Assembly: GCF_014844095.1 (NCBI RefSeq) | Contig: NZ_CP062163.1 | Location: 2,441,001 to 2,505,000, forward strand | DNA from: Brevibacillus sp. JNUCC-41 | GTDB taxonomy: Bacteria; Bacillota; Bacilli; Bacillales; DSM-1321 | Reading direction: 5' to 3' | DNA: 64,000 nt | Part shown: positions 54,302-63,936 of the stretch, in pieces | Position numbering within the stretch: the stretch's first letter is position 1 | Layout: each line of letters starts with the position of its first letter | Notes under the pieces: generated by a model | What the model saw: the letters and a program-made list of their open reading frames with translations, nothing else | Database searches by the model: none | Told to the model about the DNA's origin: nothing | Program-made: the position numbers and the translations under genes

Positions 54302-55213
54302 ATGAATATTGATCATATTGAAGCTTTTATGTATGTTGTTCACCTTAATAGTTTTCATAAAGCCGCAGAGGCAATGTTTTTATCACAGCCAACGGTTTCG
54401 GCAAGAATTAAGACGCTTGAGAGTGAACTCGATTCAGTACTATTTGAGAGGCAAGGAAGAGGGATTATTTTAACCGAAAAAGGGAAAGCCTTCATTCCGT
54501 TTGCGGATCAAATTATTCGTACCTTTCACCAGGGGAAAAAGCAGTTGAAAAGAGGAAGCGAACTGGAGGAAATAACGATAGGGGCCAATATCATTACATC
54601 GCAATACTTTATTCCATTTGCTCTTCCTCTATGGAAAAAGGAAAACCCAAATTTACGCTTTAAATTTATTTCAGCAACAAATGATGCATTAATGGAAAAA
54701 TTGCTTCAGAAACAGGTTGATATAGCCTTTATGAAGGATGTTACACATAGTGGTCTGCAAAATTACAAAACCCTTGATAATTCGATTCGTTTAGTTGTGT
54801 ATCCAGGACATCCATTTCAACTTCGAACTGGGCTAACAGTACAGGAATTAGCAATGGAGCCGTTGGTATTTTTTGAGTGTGGTGCGTTTGACTGGAACCA
54901 TGTTCATAAAATTTTTGAAGTATCCAATGTAGAGCCTCGCATTGAATTTCAGGTTGATCACCTGGAAGTGGCGAAGTCGCTAATTCTTAGCAGAAGCTGT
55001 ATCGGATTTTTACCGTACTTATGTATTAAAAAAGAGTTAGAACAGGGAAATTTGATTGAAGTGGATGTGTCACATTTAATCAAGATAAAGCAGCACATCC
55101 ATCTGACGCATTTAAATCACGGGATGGAATCCCCTTTATTATGGAAAGACATTCTTTTATCGATTCGGAAATTTGAGAAAAACCCTCAGCAATTACAGAT
55201 ACAATCGAATTGA
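54302..55213 (+). CDS. ytlI: LysR-family regulator, YtlI-like
   Basis: A 303-aa LysR protein: N-terminal HTH (about 1-60, FHKAAEAMFLSQPTVSARIKTLE) and a type 2 periplasmic-binding-like effector domain (about 88-295). It stands directly upstream of an operon that matches the B. subtilis ytmI operon, whose activator is YtlI, so it is probably that orthologue; YtlI responds to sulfur supply and is itself under CymR control in B. subtilis. ATG 54302 follows AAAAAGGAG; the frame extends 165 nt upstream through the leader hairpins and is not coding there. Confidence 0.85.
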   Translation: MNIDHIEAFMYVVHLNSFHKAAEAMFLSQPTVSARIKTLESELDSVLFERQGRGIILTEKGKAFIPFADQIIRTFHQGKKQLKRGSELEEITIGANIITSQYFIPFALPLWKKENPNLRFKFISATNDALMEKLLQKQVDIAFMKDVTHSGLQNYKTLDNSIRLVVYPGHPFQLRTGLTVQELAMEPLVFFECGAFDWNHVHKIFEVSNVEPRIEFQVDHLEVAKSLILSRSCIGFLPYLCIKKELEQGNLIEVDVSHLIKIKQHIHLTHLNHGMESPLLWKDILLSIRKFEKNPQQLQIQSN

Positions 55214-55230
55214 TAGATATTTTCTATCAA
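55210..55230. promoter_or_regulatory. Palindrome before the ytmO-like gene
   Basis: TTGATAGA, 5-bp spacer, TCTATCAA: perfect 8-bp arms overlapping the ytlI stop codon, 117 bp before the first operon gene. It contains a T-N11-A pattern fit for a LysR protein. It may also act as an AT-rich terminator, since ATATTTTTTT follows. Confidence 0.5.
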
Positions 55231-55346
55231 TACAATATTTTTTTCTATTAGTAAAACCATTGCCATTAGCATGTTCTAAATGATAGGATATTTCAAAATA
55301 TAATTATTCACATAAGTAAACTTTGAATTAAAGCGGGGGAGAGAAT

Positions 55347-56369
55347 ATGAGTTATAAGCTTGGTATTTTAGACCAGAGCCCGATATTTCCAGGAGCTTCA
55401 GCATTTGATGCACTACAACAAACCATTAATCTGGCTAGACATGCAGAAGAGTGGGGTTATACCCGTTTCTGGGTATCGGAACATCATCATGCCGAACAGT
55501 TGGCGGGGTCCTCCCCGGAAGTATTGATTTCTTATTTATTAGCCCAGACAAAATCGATTCGGGTAGGGTCCGGAGGAGTTATGCTTCAGCATTATAGTCC
55601 ATATAAAGTGGCGGAAAACTTTCACGTATTATCGAATCTTTCGCCAGGCAGGGTAGACCTTGGCATCGGAAAGGCACCAGGTGGCCTTCCCTTATCAACG
55701 AAGGCGCTACAGTTTGGAACTGTGAATGATGGAAAAGATTTCGAAGAGCGGTTATCTTTCCTGCAAGAAATAATCGAAAATTCAGTTAATGAAACTCACC
55801 CGCTTGCAGGCATTCAAGCGACACCACTCCCTTCCAAAAAGCCTAAGATGTTTCTGCTTGGTGCAAGTGCTGACAGTGCCAGGCTAGCAGCCGATCTTGG
55901 TATAGCTTATGTATTTGCTCGATTTATCAATAGTAATGAGACTGTACTCGAAGATGCTTCACGCATTTACCAAAGTATCTATCCAGCTGGGAGCTTTAAG
56001 GTATCGGTTTCAGTGATTGCTGCTCCTTCACAACAAGAAGCAGAACAGTTAACAGGTGACCAGAAGATTGTGAAAGTTCATCTCAAAAGCGGTCGTTCTG
56101 TCACGGTCCAAACACTAGCGCAAGCAGAGTTATTCGGGAAGCAGTCTGGGGAGCCTTACGAAATAGAAGAACAAGATTCCAATATTATTGCTGGAACTCC
56201 TTCTTATGTAAAAGAAGTCTTAGCAAATTTACATGAAAAGTACGGGGTAGATGAGTTTATCCTACATTCGCCGATTTTAAAGGAAGCAGAAAGGTTCAGA
56301 TCTTTTCGATTGTTGAGTCCACTTCAATTAGTCTTATCTGAAGAGAAACACGTTACGAGCCAAAATTAA
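55347..56369 (+). CDS. ytmO: LLM-class flavin-dependent monooxygenase (YtmO-like)
   Basis: A 340-aa luciferase-like FMN oxidoreductase. Typical motifs: start [19 protein letters not shown], then [20 protein letters not shown] (about 43-62), [19 protein letters not shown] (about 73) and [13 protein letters not shown] (about 103). B. subtilis YtmO (CmoO) belongs to the ytmI operon that degrades S-modified cysteines such as carboxymethylcysteine. First structural gene after ytlI here; in B. subtilis it comes after the transporter genes, so the order is rearranged. Another copy starts at 63937. Confidence 0.88.
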   Translation: MSYKLGILDQSPIFPGASAFDALQQTINLARHAEEWGYTRFWVSEHHHAEQLAGSSPEVLISYLLAQTKSIRVGSGGVMLQHYSPYKVAENFHVLSNLSPGRVDLGIGKAPGGLPLSTKALQFGTVNDGKDFEERLSFLQEIIENSVNETHPLAGIQATPLPSKKPKMFLLGASADSARLAADLGIAYVFARFINSNETVLEDASRIYQSIYPAGSFKVSVSVIAAPSQQEAEQLTGDQKIVKVHLKSGRSVTVQTLAQAELFGKQSGEPYEIEEQDSNIIAGTPSYVKEVLANLHEKYGVDEFILHSPILKEAERFRSFRLLSPLQLVLSEEKHVTSQN

Positions 56370-56443
56370 AAAGACTTCAGCAATTAGGGAAGTTGGTGGA
56401 TGTCAGCAAAGCTGAAAACCGATTAATTAAAGGAGGAGTATTG

Positions 56444-57778
56444 ATGTCTGAGCAGAGAAAGTTGAAATTTGGAGCGCTTATTCATGGAGTTGGAGGGAGT
56501 ATATCTGGTTGGAGACATCCAGACATTCAAGCAGATGCCAGTGTTAGTCTTGAATTTTATAAGGAGCAGGCCCAGAAGGCTGAAGAGGGAAAGTTCGATT
56601 TACTTTTCATTGCTGACGGATTGTTTATCAATGAGAAGTCAATACCGCATTTCTTAAATCGATTTGAACCACTTACCATTTTATCCGCACTCGCTGCTTT
56701 CACATCAAGAATAGGGCTTGTCGGAACAGTTTCCACCTCATACAGTGAGCCATTTACTGTAGCTCGGCAATTTGCTTCACTTGATCACATTAGTCAAGGT
56801 CGTGGCGGATGGAACCTTGTTACTACCCCTCTTGAGAGTACGGCCTTGAATTATAACAAAACGATTGAAGAACACCCTGATCATGCCAAACGCTATCGGA
56901 TAGCATCAGAATATATACAAGTCACCAAAGGACTTTGGGATTCATGGGAGGATGACGCGTTTACTCGGGATAAAGAGTCCGGTGAGTTTTTTGATCCTTC
57001 AAAAATGCATCAATTAAAGCATAAAGGAGAATTTTTCTCCGTGCAAGGACCACTCAACATTGCCAGATCTAAACAGGGGAGACCTGTCGTTTTTCAAGCT
57101 GGTTCATCAGAAGCTGGCAAAAATTTTGCGGCTAAAGAAGCGGATGCAATCTTTACAGGTCAACCAACATTGGAAGATGCAAAGATTTTTTATCAGGATG
57201 TAAAAAACAGGGCTATTGCATTCGGGAGAAATCCTGATGAAATTGTTATTCTGCCAGGTATCGCGCCAATCATTGGTGCAACTGAGGAAGAGGCGGAGCA
57301 CAAATATCAAGAACTCGCTAACCTAGTTTCTATAGATAAGGCGCTTGACTATTTGGGACGCTACTTCGATCATCATGATTTTTCCCAATATGAACTGGAT
57401 GCACCTTTCCCAGATCTCGGAGACATCGGAAAAAACAGTTTCCGAAGTACGACTGATCGAATTAAACAGGAAGCGAAGGAGAAACAGTTAACGCTCCGTC
57501 AAGTAGCAGTTAAGGAGACAACACCCCGGACTTCTTTCATTGGAACTCCAGAGAAAGTAGCGCATTTGATTCAGCAATGGTTCGAAGAGAAGGGGGCGGA
57601 CGGATTTATCTTTTCTTCAAGTGTTCCCAATGCTTTAAGTGACTTTGTAGACTATGTGGTTCCTATCCTTCAAAAAAGGGGAATATATCGTACTGAATAT
57701 GAAGCAGAAACCTTAAGAGGCAACTTGGGGCTTCCATTCCCGGAAAATCGTTATGCGAAAGAAAGCATTAATCAATGA
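56444..57778 (+). CDS. ytnJ: FMN-dependent monooxygenase, NtaA/DmoA family (YtnJ-like)
   Basis: A 444-aa flavin monooxygenase of the NtaA/SnaA/DszA/DmoA group, expected to use reduced FMN and O2 to break the C-S bond of an N-acetylated thioether amino acid. Recognisable stretches: [14 protein letters not shown] (about 14), [11 protein letters not shown] (about 53), [19 protein letters not shown] (about 120) and [20 protein letters not shown] (about 218). It matches YtnJ (CmoJ). Start ATG 56444 has AAAGGAGGAG; the frame opens 51 nt earlier without a site. Lies between ytmO-like and glutaredoxin-like genes. Confidence 0.9.
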   Translation: MSEQRKLKFGALIHGVGGSISGWRHPDIQADASVSLEFYKEQAQKAEEGKFDLLFIADGLFINEKSIPHFLNRFEPLTILSALAAFTSRIGLVGTVSTSYSEPFTVARQFASLDHISQGRGGWNLVTTPLESTALNYNKTIEEHPDHAKRYRIASEYIQVTKGLWDSWEDDAFTRDKESGEFFDPSKMHQLKHKGEFFSVQGPLNIARSKQGRPVVFQAGSSEAGKNFAAKEADAIFTGQPTLEDAKIFYQDVKNRAIAFGRNPDEIVILPGIAPIIGATEEEAEHKYQELANLVSIDKALDYLGRYFDHHDFSQYELDAPFPDLGDIGKNSFRSTTDRIKQEAKEKQLTLRQVAVKETTPRTSFIGTPEKVAHLIQQWFEEKGADGFIFSSSVPNALSDFVDYVVPILQKRGIYRTEYEAETLRGNLGLPFPENRYAKESINQ

Positions 57779-57816
57779 TTGAAGAATCAATTTAAAAATT
57801 GAAGGAGGAATAAGAA

Positions 57817-58101
57817 ATGGGAGAAGCGTTATCTGTCGTCGTTTGGTCAAAACAAGGATGTCACTATTGCGAGGAGGTTAAACAATACTTAAAAGAAAAG
57901 GAGATCGCTTATCAAACGGTGGATGTTACCAATCATGATGATCGGCGAGATATTTTAGAAATCAAATATGGTGTTCGATATGTGCCCATTATTGAAATTG
58001 GGCGAGGTAGTGTATATGAGAGCGTTACGGAAATTGGAATTCCTCATCTTGAAAAGTACTTAAACGTGTACAATAACAAAAAATCATGCGTTAAAATCTA
58101 A
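57817..58101 (+). CDS. ytnI: Glutaredoxin-like protein (YtnI)
   Basis: A 94-aa glutaredoxin-fold protein with active-site SKQGCHYCEEV (CxxC, about 10-20), a cis-Pro region VRYVPIIEI (about 56-64) and a C-terminal helix. It corresponds to YtnI (CmoI) of the ytmI operon, where it probably reduces a disulfide or sulfenate formed during C-S cleavage; that role is inference. AAGGAGG precedes the ATG. Confidence 0.88.
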   Translation: MGEALSVVVWSKQGCHYCEEVKQYLKEKEIAYQTVDVTNHDDRRDILEIKYGVRYVPIIEIGRGSVYESVTEIGIPHLEKYLNVYNNKKSCVKI

Positions 58102-58197
58102 GTCTATAAGTATGACTGATTGAATTAAGGAAAGATTGTAGAAATAAATCCGACTATTCTTGTGTAATTAATAAGTTATAGAAATGGGGAGTAAATC

Positions 58198-58731
58198 ATG
58201 ACACAGTTAATCCGTCTTGCCACTGTAAAGGATGCTCCAGAAGTGCTAAACGTCACACTTCGGGCTTATGAACCAATCAGAGAATTGAATATTAACTTTC
58301 TTGCTGCGACAGCCGATTTACAGCTAGTGACGAATAATATTAGGCGGAATCTCACTTATGTTTTAGAGCAGCAGGGCCAAATTGTTTCCACTGTGACAGT
58401 TCGTCATCCATGGAATGATCCTGATCATTTCAGTCCGTACCCATTCATTTGGTGGTTTGCAGTCGACCCCCTATACAAACAAAAAGGTTTTGGCTCGACT
58501 TTGTTAACCTGGGTGGAAGAAAATGCACTTCGGAAACAGGTGAAAGCGCCGGCTGTCTATTTGGCGACAGCTGATCGTCACCCTTGGCTAGTTTCCATTT
58601 ATGAAAGAAGGGGCTATGAGATTTTTGCTGAACGGGATCACGATGGAGAAAAAATTGTGTACCTTCGTAAAATTCTAGATGAAACGTTGTATCGCATTAT
58701 TGAAAATAAAGAACCAATTGTTAGTAATTAA
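58198..58731 (+). CDS. ytmI: GNAT N-acetyltransferase (YtmI/SnaB-like)
   Basis: A 177-aa acetyltransferase. Acetyl-CoA binding motif A lies in WWFAVDPLYKQKGFGSTLL (about 87-105), and ATADRHPWLVSIYERRGYEI (about 122-141) is the motif B region. In B. subtilis YtmI (SnaB) N-acetylates S-(2-succino)cysteine-type substrates before oxidation and deacetylation. Being next to the transporter genes, as in B. subtilis, supports this role. Confidence 0.85.
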   Translation: MTQLIRLATVKDAPEVLNVTLRAYEPIRELNINFLAATADLQLVTNNIRRNLTYVLEQQGQIVSTVTVRHPWNDPDHFSPYPFIWWFAVDPLYKQKGFGSTLLTWVEENALRKQVKAPAVYLATADRHPWLVSIYERRGYEIFAERDHDGEKIVYLRKILDETLYRIIENKEPIVSN

Positions 58732-58751
58732 AAACGTACGGGGGAATTTAG

Positions 58752-59570
58752 ATGAAAAAAACATTACTAATTGTTATGGCACTGCTACTAACTTTTTTAG
58801 GAGCTTGCTCTTCAAAAGAAACAACGAGTACAGCAAAATCTGGGGATTCAAAAGATAAAAAAGTTCAGAAAATCATTGTTGGAACAGGGACGCAATTCCC
58901 TAATATTTGCTTTTTGGATAAGAATGGTAAGCTAACAGGGTATGATGTCGAGTTGGTTCGTCAAATCGATGAAAAGCTGCCTGAATATGAATTTGAATTT
59001 AAAACGATGGAATTTTCTAATCTATTATTAAGTTTAGAAACGAACAAAATAGATTTTGTTGCTCATCAAATGGAAGTGAATGATGAACGGAAGGAAAAAT
59101 TTCTATTTAATAAAGAACCCTACAATGTCTTTCCGCTTCAAGTTACAGTTCATCAGGACAACAATGATATCCATTCCATTAAAGATCTAAAAGGAAAAAA
59201 AGCGATAGTGAGTGCAACGAGCAATTCTGCTGTTTTTCTTGAAAAGTATAATAAAGAAAATAATGCCGGTATTGAAATAGTCTATTCTGGCCAAGGCACA
59301 GATGATACGAAGAATCAAATCAAAACTGGTCGGGCGGATGCTACCATTACTACACCATTTGCAGTCGACTTCTTAAATAAACAAGCAGATGCACAGCAAA
59401 AGGTTGTGGGTGAGCCGCTTCTTAATTCAAAAGTATACTTTTTGCTAAGAAAAGACGAAACGCCTTTACAGAAGAGAATTGATGAAGCACTTGTGGAACT
59501 GAAAGAAGAAGGGGCAGTTAGCGAACTAAGTAAAAAGTGGCTGGGCGCCGACTATTCAGTGGGATTTTAA
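58752..59570 (+). CDS. tcyK: Cystine-type ABC substrate-binding lipoprotein (TcyJ/TcyK-like)
   Basis: A 272-aa lipoprotein with lipobox TFLGACSS (Cys18). The binding fold shows IIVGTGTQFPNICFLDKNGKL (read in two parts, about 38-58), GYDVELVRQIDEKLP and VAHQMEVNDERKEKFLFN. B. subtilis has two such proteins (TcyJ and TcyK) for L-cystine and related thioethers; only one is present here, so the J/K assignment is arbitrary. It feeds the TcyLMN-like transporter encoded next. Confidence 0.87.
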   Translation: MKKTLLIVMALLLTFLGACSSKETTSTAKSGDSKDKKVQKIIVGTGTQFPNICFLDKNGKLTGYDVELVRQIDEKLPEYEFEFKTMEFSNLLLSLETNKIDFVAHQMEVNDERKEKFLFNKEPYNVFPLQVTVHQDNNDIHSIKDLKGKKAIVSATSNSAVFLEKYNKENNAGIEIVYSGQGTDDTKNQIKTGRADATITTPFAVDFLNKQADAQQKVVGEPLLNSKVYFLLRKDETPLQKRIDEALVELKEEGAVSELSKKWLGADYSVGF

Positions 59571-59602
59571 TTAGATAGTAGTAAGCGCGGAGGTGCTAAA
59601 GC

Positions 59603-60310
59603 ATGGGGAGAGCATTTGATCCTTCATTAATCGTCGATTTCATTCCGACGTTAATATATTATCTTGGCGTAACATTGAAAATTCTGGCAGCATCCGTTTT
59701 ATTAGGAATGGTCATCGGGATAGCGGCAGCCATCCTGAGATTATTTCGTATCCCTGCTTTGAATCAAATAGTCATTTTGTATATTTCATTCATTCGGGGA
59801 ACGCCTATTTTAATACAATTATTTCTAGTTTTTTATGGACTGCCTGCAATCCTTATATTCATTAATATTGATATTTCAAGAATGGATGCTCTGTATTTTG
59901 TCATTATTACGTATGCATTAAGTAATGGGGCGCATTTCGCAGAAATATTCCGAGGAGCAATTAAGGCAGTCGATTATGGGCAAACGGAAGCAGCCTATTC
60001 TGTTGGCATGAATAATAGTCAAAGTTTTTTTCGAATTGTGCTTCCTCAGGCAATAAGGATTGCTTTTCCGAATATCGCAAACTCCATTATCGGATCCTTG
60101 AAGGATACCTCACTTGCCTTTACCATCGGCGTAATGGATATGATGGGTAGGGGAGAGACACTGATTGCCGCAACTGCACATGCTCTCGAAGTCTATCTCT
60201 CATTAGCCGTTATCTATTATGCAGTCGTGCTATTGTTCGAGAAAATATTCAGACTTTATGAAAACCGCATTAATCGGCATCAAACTGTTGATGTGTCTGT
60301 TACTGGATAA
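59603..60310 (+). CDS. tcyL: Cystine-type ABC permease (TcyL-like)
   Basis: A 235-aa permease of the polar-amino-acid family. FIRGTPILIQLFLVFYGLPA (about 63-82) and the EAA loop [20 protein letters not shown] (about 129-148) are present, with about five hydrophobic segments. Pairs with the following permease as a heterodimer, as TcyL/TcyM do. GGAGGTG precedes the ATG. Confidence 0.9.
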   Translation: MGRAFDPSLIVDFIPTLIYYLGVTLKILAASVLLGMVIGIAAAILRLFRIPALNQIVILYISFIRGTPILIQLFLVFYGLPAILIFINIDISRMDALYFVIITYALSNGAHFAEIFRGAIKAVDYGQTEAAYSVGMNNSQSFFRIVLPQAIRIAFPNIANSIIGSLKDTSLAFTIGVMDMMGRGETLIAATAHALEVYLSLAVIYYAVVLLFEKIFRLYENRINRHQTVDVSVTG

Positions 60311-60330
60311 CAAAGAGAGGAGGGAAGGAC

Positions 60331-61041
60331 TTGACGATTGATATACCATTCATTTGGACTGCTTTTAAGGAGATTATTAGAGCACTTCCAATCACACTTA
60401 TCTTAACGATTCTTCCTCTTCTTGCAGGTTTTATTATCGGTCTCACTGTTGCCTTGATAAGGATATATAAAGTGAAATTTCTAAGTAGAGTTGCAAATGG
60501 ATATGTTTCCTTCTTTAGAGGAACACCGATTATCATGCACATCATGCTCATTTATTTCGGTTTTCCATTATTAATCGATCAAATTTCTAAAAAGTTTGAT
60601 TTGGGTATTCAATCTAATTCCATTCCGATCATTTTATTTGTCTTAACCGCCTTATCGTTGAGTGCGGGTGCCTATTTATCGGAAATATTCAGATCGGGAA
60701 TTATCAGTGTCTCCAATGGCCAAATGGAGGCAGCCTATTCCGTGGGCATGAATTCGTTTCAAGCCATGACGCGAATTGTTTTGCCACAGGCCATTGCTCA
60801 GTCCATCCCGAATTTCACGAATATTTTTATTGGATTCTTGCATACGTCATCCATTGCTTTCGTTGTATCGCAAAAAGAAATGACAGGAGCGGCCAATATT
60901 GTTGCATCCACCAATTTGAAATTTTTGGAGTCATTTATCGCTGCTGGTTTAATTTATTGGGGCCTCACAATCATTGCAGAGGGGCTTTCGTTTTTAATTG
61001 AGAAAAAGGCCACTGCCTATAATCGAGGAGGAGTACAATGA
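60331..61041 (+). CDS. tcyM: Cystine-type ABC permease (TcyM-like)
   Basis: A 236-aa permease of the same family: [20 protein letters not shown] (about 66-85) and EAA loop [20 protein letters not shown] (about 131-150). TTG start after AGGAGGGAAGG. It ends in a 4-bp overlap with the ATPase gene, showing tight coupling. Confidence 0.9.
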   Translation: MTIDIPFIWTAFKEIIRALPITLILTILPLLAGFIIGLTVALIRIYKVKFLSRVANGYVSFFRGTPIIMHIMLIYFGFPLLIDQISKKFDLGIQSNSIPIILFVLTALSLSAGAYLSEIFRSGIISVSNGQMEAAYSVGMNSFQAMTRIVLPQAIAQSIPNFTNIFIGFLHTSSIAFVVSQKEMTGAANIVASTNLKFLESFIAAGLIYWGLTIIAEGLSFLIEKKATAYNRGGVQ

Positions 61042-61808
61042 TTTATTTAAAAGAAATAAAAAAATCATTTAACCAGCAGCCCGTTTTAAAAGGAATTAAT
61101 TTGAAAATAGGCAAGGGAGAAGTAGTTACCATACTTGGACCGAGTGGATCTGGGAAAACAACCTTGCTTAGGTGCTTGAACTTTCTCGAGAAACCGGATG
61201 AAGGAATTGTTCAAGTGGGGGATATAAAGGTGAAGTCTAAGAAGGCGACCAAAAGGGAAATCCTATCCCTTAGAAGACAATCGGCAATGGTTTTTCAGCA
61301 TTATAACTTATTTGCTCATAAAACTGTTTTGGAGAATGTAATGGAAGGGTTAATTGTTACAAAAAAATATAAGAAAGCTGAAGCGAAACGGGAAAGTGAG
61401 CTGTTATTGGAAAAAGTAGGTTTGGAAGATAAGCATAACCATTTCCCTTCGCAATTGTCAGGAGGGCAACAGCAACGTGTTGGAATTGCCAGGGCACTTG
61501 CTTTAAATCCGGAGGTCATTCTATTTGACGAGCCAACGTCGGCACTCGACCCTGAGTTGGTTGGGGAGGTGCTTTCTGTCATAAAAGCAATTGCCCAGGA
61601 AGGCATCACGATGGTGATTGTAACCCATGAAATGAGTTTTGCTAAAGAGATATCGGATCGCGTTCTTTTCATGGATGGCGGGGTCATTGTTGAAGAAGGG
61701 TCACCATTGGAGATTTTCAATGCTCCAAAGGAAGAACGAACACGACAATTTTTAAACCGGATATCAAGAGATTATTCCTTATCGTTATTACAAGAAAAGG
61801 CCAATTAA
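61038..61808 (+). CDS. tcyN: Cystine-type ABC ATPase (TcyN-like)
   Basis: A 256-aa ATPase: Walker [19 protein letters not shown] (about 34-51), Q-loop [13 protein letters not shown], signature [15 protein letters not shown] (about 140), Walker [15 protein letters not shown] and [12 protein letters not shown]. It belongs to the polar-amino-acid group and is the last component of the importer. Confidence 0.92.
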   Translation: MIYLKEIKKSFNQQPVLKGINLKIGKGEVVTILGPSGSGKTTLLRCLNFLEKPDEGIVQVGDIKVKSKKATKREILSLRRQSAMVFQHYNLFAHKTVLENVMEGLIVTKKYKKAEAKRESELLLEKVGLEDKHNHFPSQLSGGQQQRVGIARALALNPEVILFDEPTSALDPELVGEVLSVIKAIAQEGITMVIVTHEMSFAKEISDRVLFMDGGVIVEEGSPLEIFNAPKEERTRQFLNRISRDYSLSLLQEKAN

Positions 61809-61830
61809 AGGAAGGGGCCAAGGAGGACGT

Positions 61831-62340
61831 ATGATTAATACAATCGTAGTCGATGAATTGATTGAAGAAGATAAAGAGACGGTGCGCCGTTTATTGGTTG
61901 AAAGTTATCAACAATATGAACATGAATATTCGAACCCGGAAGCCTGGGAAGGGTATTTAAAAAACATTCAATCTTCCGTGGATAATCCACATGTTGATAA
62001 GGTGTTGGTTGCAAAGTGCAATCAGGATATCCTTGGTACATTACAGCTTTTTCAGTCATCTGAAAAAGCATATGAAAAGCCGGAACTTGGGATTTTTTCA
62101 CCAATCATTCGGTTGTTGGCCGTTCATCCCGAATCAAGGGGACGCGGTATCGCACAGGAATTATTAAAAGCTAGTGTAAATTATGCAAAATCGCAAGGTG
62201 CGTCCAGTTTGTATCTACATTCTACTGATAAGATGCATAAAGCCATTAAACTATATGAATGGTTTGGCTTTAAACGGGATCGAACGAAGGAATTTCAAAA
62301 TCATGATATTTTAGTAAAATGCTATCGCTTAGATTTATAG
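61831..62340 (+). CDS. Second GNAT N-acetyltransferase of the operon
   Basis: A 169-aa acetyltransferase with motif A RLLAVHPESRGRGIAQELL (about 91-109) and motif B YLHSTDKMHKAIKLYEWFGF (about 129-148). It is only distantly similar to the YtmI-like protein, so it is not a recent duplicate. It lies between the ATPase and amidohydrolase genes and may acetylate a different thioether or a pathway product (inference). The stop is 14 bp before the amidohydrolase ATG. Confidence 0.8.
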   Translation: MINTIVVDELIEEDKETVRRLLVESYQQYEHEYSNPEAWEGYLKNIQSSVDNPHVDKVLVAKCNQDILGTLQLFQSSEKAYEKPELGIFSPIIRLLAVHPESRGRGIAQELLKASVNYAKSQGASSLYLHSTDKMHKAIKLYEWFGFKRDRTKEFQNHDILVKCYRLDL

Positions 62341-62354
62341 AAGGAGGCGACTGT

Positions 62355-63497
62355 ATGAGTCGAGAGCTGGAAAAGCGCTTAATATCGATACGGCGCCATT
62401 TACATCAATATCCGGAATTATCTAATGAAGAGTTCGAAACGACAAAATCGATACAAACGTGGCTCGAGGAAGAGAGCATTGAGATCCGTCATACAGGATT
62501 GAAAACAGGTGTTTTTGCAGATATAAAGGGCGGCCACCCCGGACCGACAGTAGCCATAAGGGCGGATATCGATGCACTTCCGATTGAGGAACGAACCGGG
62601 CTGCCATTTGCTTCGAAAGTAAAAGGAGTGATGCATGCTTGTGGCCATGATTTTCATACGGCAGCTGTAATGGGTGCTGCCTACCTTTTAAAAGAATGTC
62701 AATCAGAGTTGTGCGGGACAGTGCGATTGCTTTTTCAACCCGCAGAAGAATTTGGTGGCGGAGCGGTGCATGTGATAAAAGATGGTCAAATTGACGATGT
62801 AGCGGCTGTGATTGGGCTGCACAATAAACCCAATTTGCCTGTCGGCACCATTGGAATAAAAGATGGCCCGTTAATGGCGGCAGTGGACCGTTTTCATATT
62901 GTTCTTCAAGGGAAGGGGAGTCACGCGGCCATCCCTCAACACGGAAAAGATCCAATAGTGGCAGCGGCTCAGCTTATTACCGCTCTTCAAACTATCGTCA
63001 GCCGGAATGTCTCCCCATTAGATAGTGCTGTTGTAAGTGTAACGAGAATTACAGGTGGAAACACCTGGAATGTAATTCCGGGTGACGTCATATTGGAAGG
63101 AACGATTCGAACCTTTAATTCTGAAATACGCGAAGAATTAAAGAATAAGTTTTATTCGATTGTGAATCATATCGCCGCTGCTTTTTCACAGGGAGCTGCG
63201 ATTGGTTGGTTTCCTGGACCACCCGCGCTTCATAATCATCCAGCTGTCACAGAAATGGCACGCAGGTCTGCTTTGGAGCAATCATTACACGTAATCAATC
63301 CAGAACCTTCAATGGGTGGTGAAGATTTCGCTTATTACCTTCAACATATCCCCGGTACCTTTGCCTTTTTTGGTACAAACGGAAACGAAGACTGGCATCA
63401 TCCAGCCTTTACTGTTGATGAAAAAGCCGTTATTAAAGCCGCTTATTTTTTATCTGGAAGTGCCAAGGATTTATTATCTAACCATGGTAAGTGGTGA
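62355..63497 (+). CDS. ytnL: M20-family amidohydrolase (YtnL/SndB-like)
   Basis: A 380-aa metallohydrolase expected to remove the N-acetyl group from the processed cysteine derivative. Metal-ligand motifs: ADIDALPIEERTGLPF (about 75), HACGHDFHTAAVMGAAYLL (about 96-114), FQPAEEFGGGAVHVI (about 129) and GLHNKPNLPVGTIG (about 154). The C-terminal GGEDFAYYLQHIPGTFAFFG contains the last ligand Glu. It matches YtnL (SndB) and YxeP. ATG 62355 follows AAGGAGG. Confidence 0.9.
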   Translation: MSRELEKRLISIRRHLHQYPELSNEEFETTKSIQTWLEEESIEIRHTGLKTGVFADIKGGHPGPTVAIRADIDALPIEERTGLPFASKVKGVMHACGHDFHTAAVMGAAYLLKECQSELCGTVRLLFQPAEEFGGGAVHVIKDGQIDDVAAVIGLHNKPNLPVGTIGIKDGPLMAAVDRFHIVLQGKGSHAAIPQHGKDPIVAAAQLITALQTIVSRNVSPLDSAVVSVTRITGGNTWNVIPGDVILEGTIRTFNSEIREELKNKFYSIVNHIAAAFSQGAAIGWFPGPPALHNHPAVTEMARRSALEQSLHVINPEPSMGGEDFAYYLQHIPGTFAFFGTNGNEDWHHPAFTVDEKAVIKAAYFLSGSAKDLLSNHGKW

Positions 63498-63936
63498 ACA
63501 TATTTGACTTAGGTGCCAGACACGATTTCGTGCCTAGTACCTTTGTTGTTGTAACTCCAAAGGTTTCGGTCCACCTTAATTTCAAGTATAGTCATGATGC
63601 AAACATTCTCCCCTTTTTTTCCTTCAATACATAGCCACTCTTCTTTCATTCATTCCAGCTTTTCATAGACTCCTCTCTCTCTCATTGATGAATCTAATTC
63701 TGAAAGGGTCTAGAAGATTAAATCTCAAACCATTATAGGCGAGAGCTTGGTCAATTATTAGTCAGAGGTATTCCATACTCATAAGCGAATGATAGATTTT
63801 TTTAATCAATTAAATAAATTTTTCTATCAATTAAGGTGTTGTCAAGTGCTTGTTTACAATGTTAGGATGAATTTCAATCAAATTAAAACAACTAATTCTA
63901 TTTGTTAACTTGGTTTTGATGATTGGAGAGAGAGAT
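63498..63936. other. Operon end hairpin and upstream region of the second ytmO-like gene
   Basis: A hairpin at 63511-63542 (AGGTGCCAGACACGA with TCGTGCCTAGTACCT) probably terminates the operon. The rest is AT-rich with no gene. Near 63791-63835 TAATCAATTAA and CTATCAATTAA echo the palindrome at 55210-55230 and may be a regulator site for the next gene. Confidence 0.5.
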
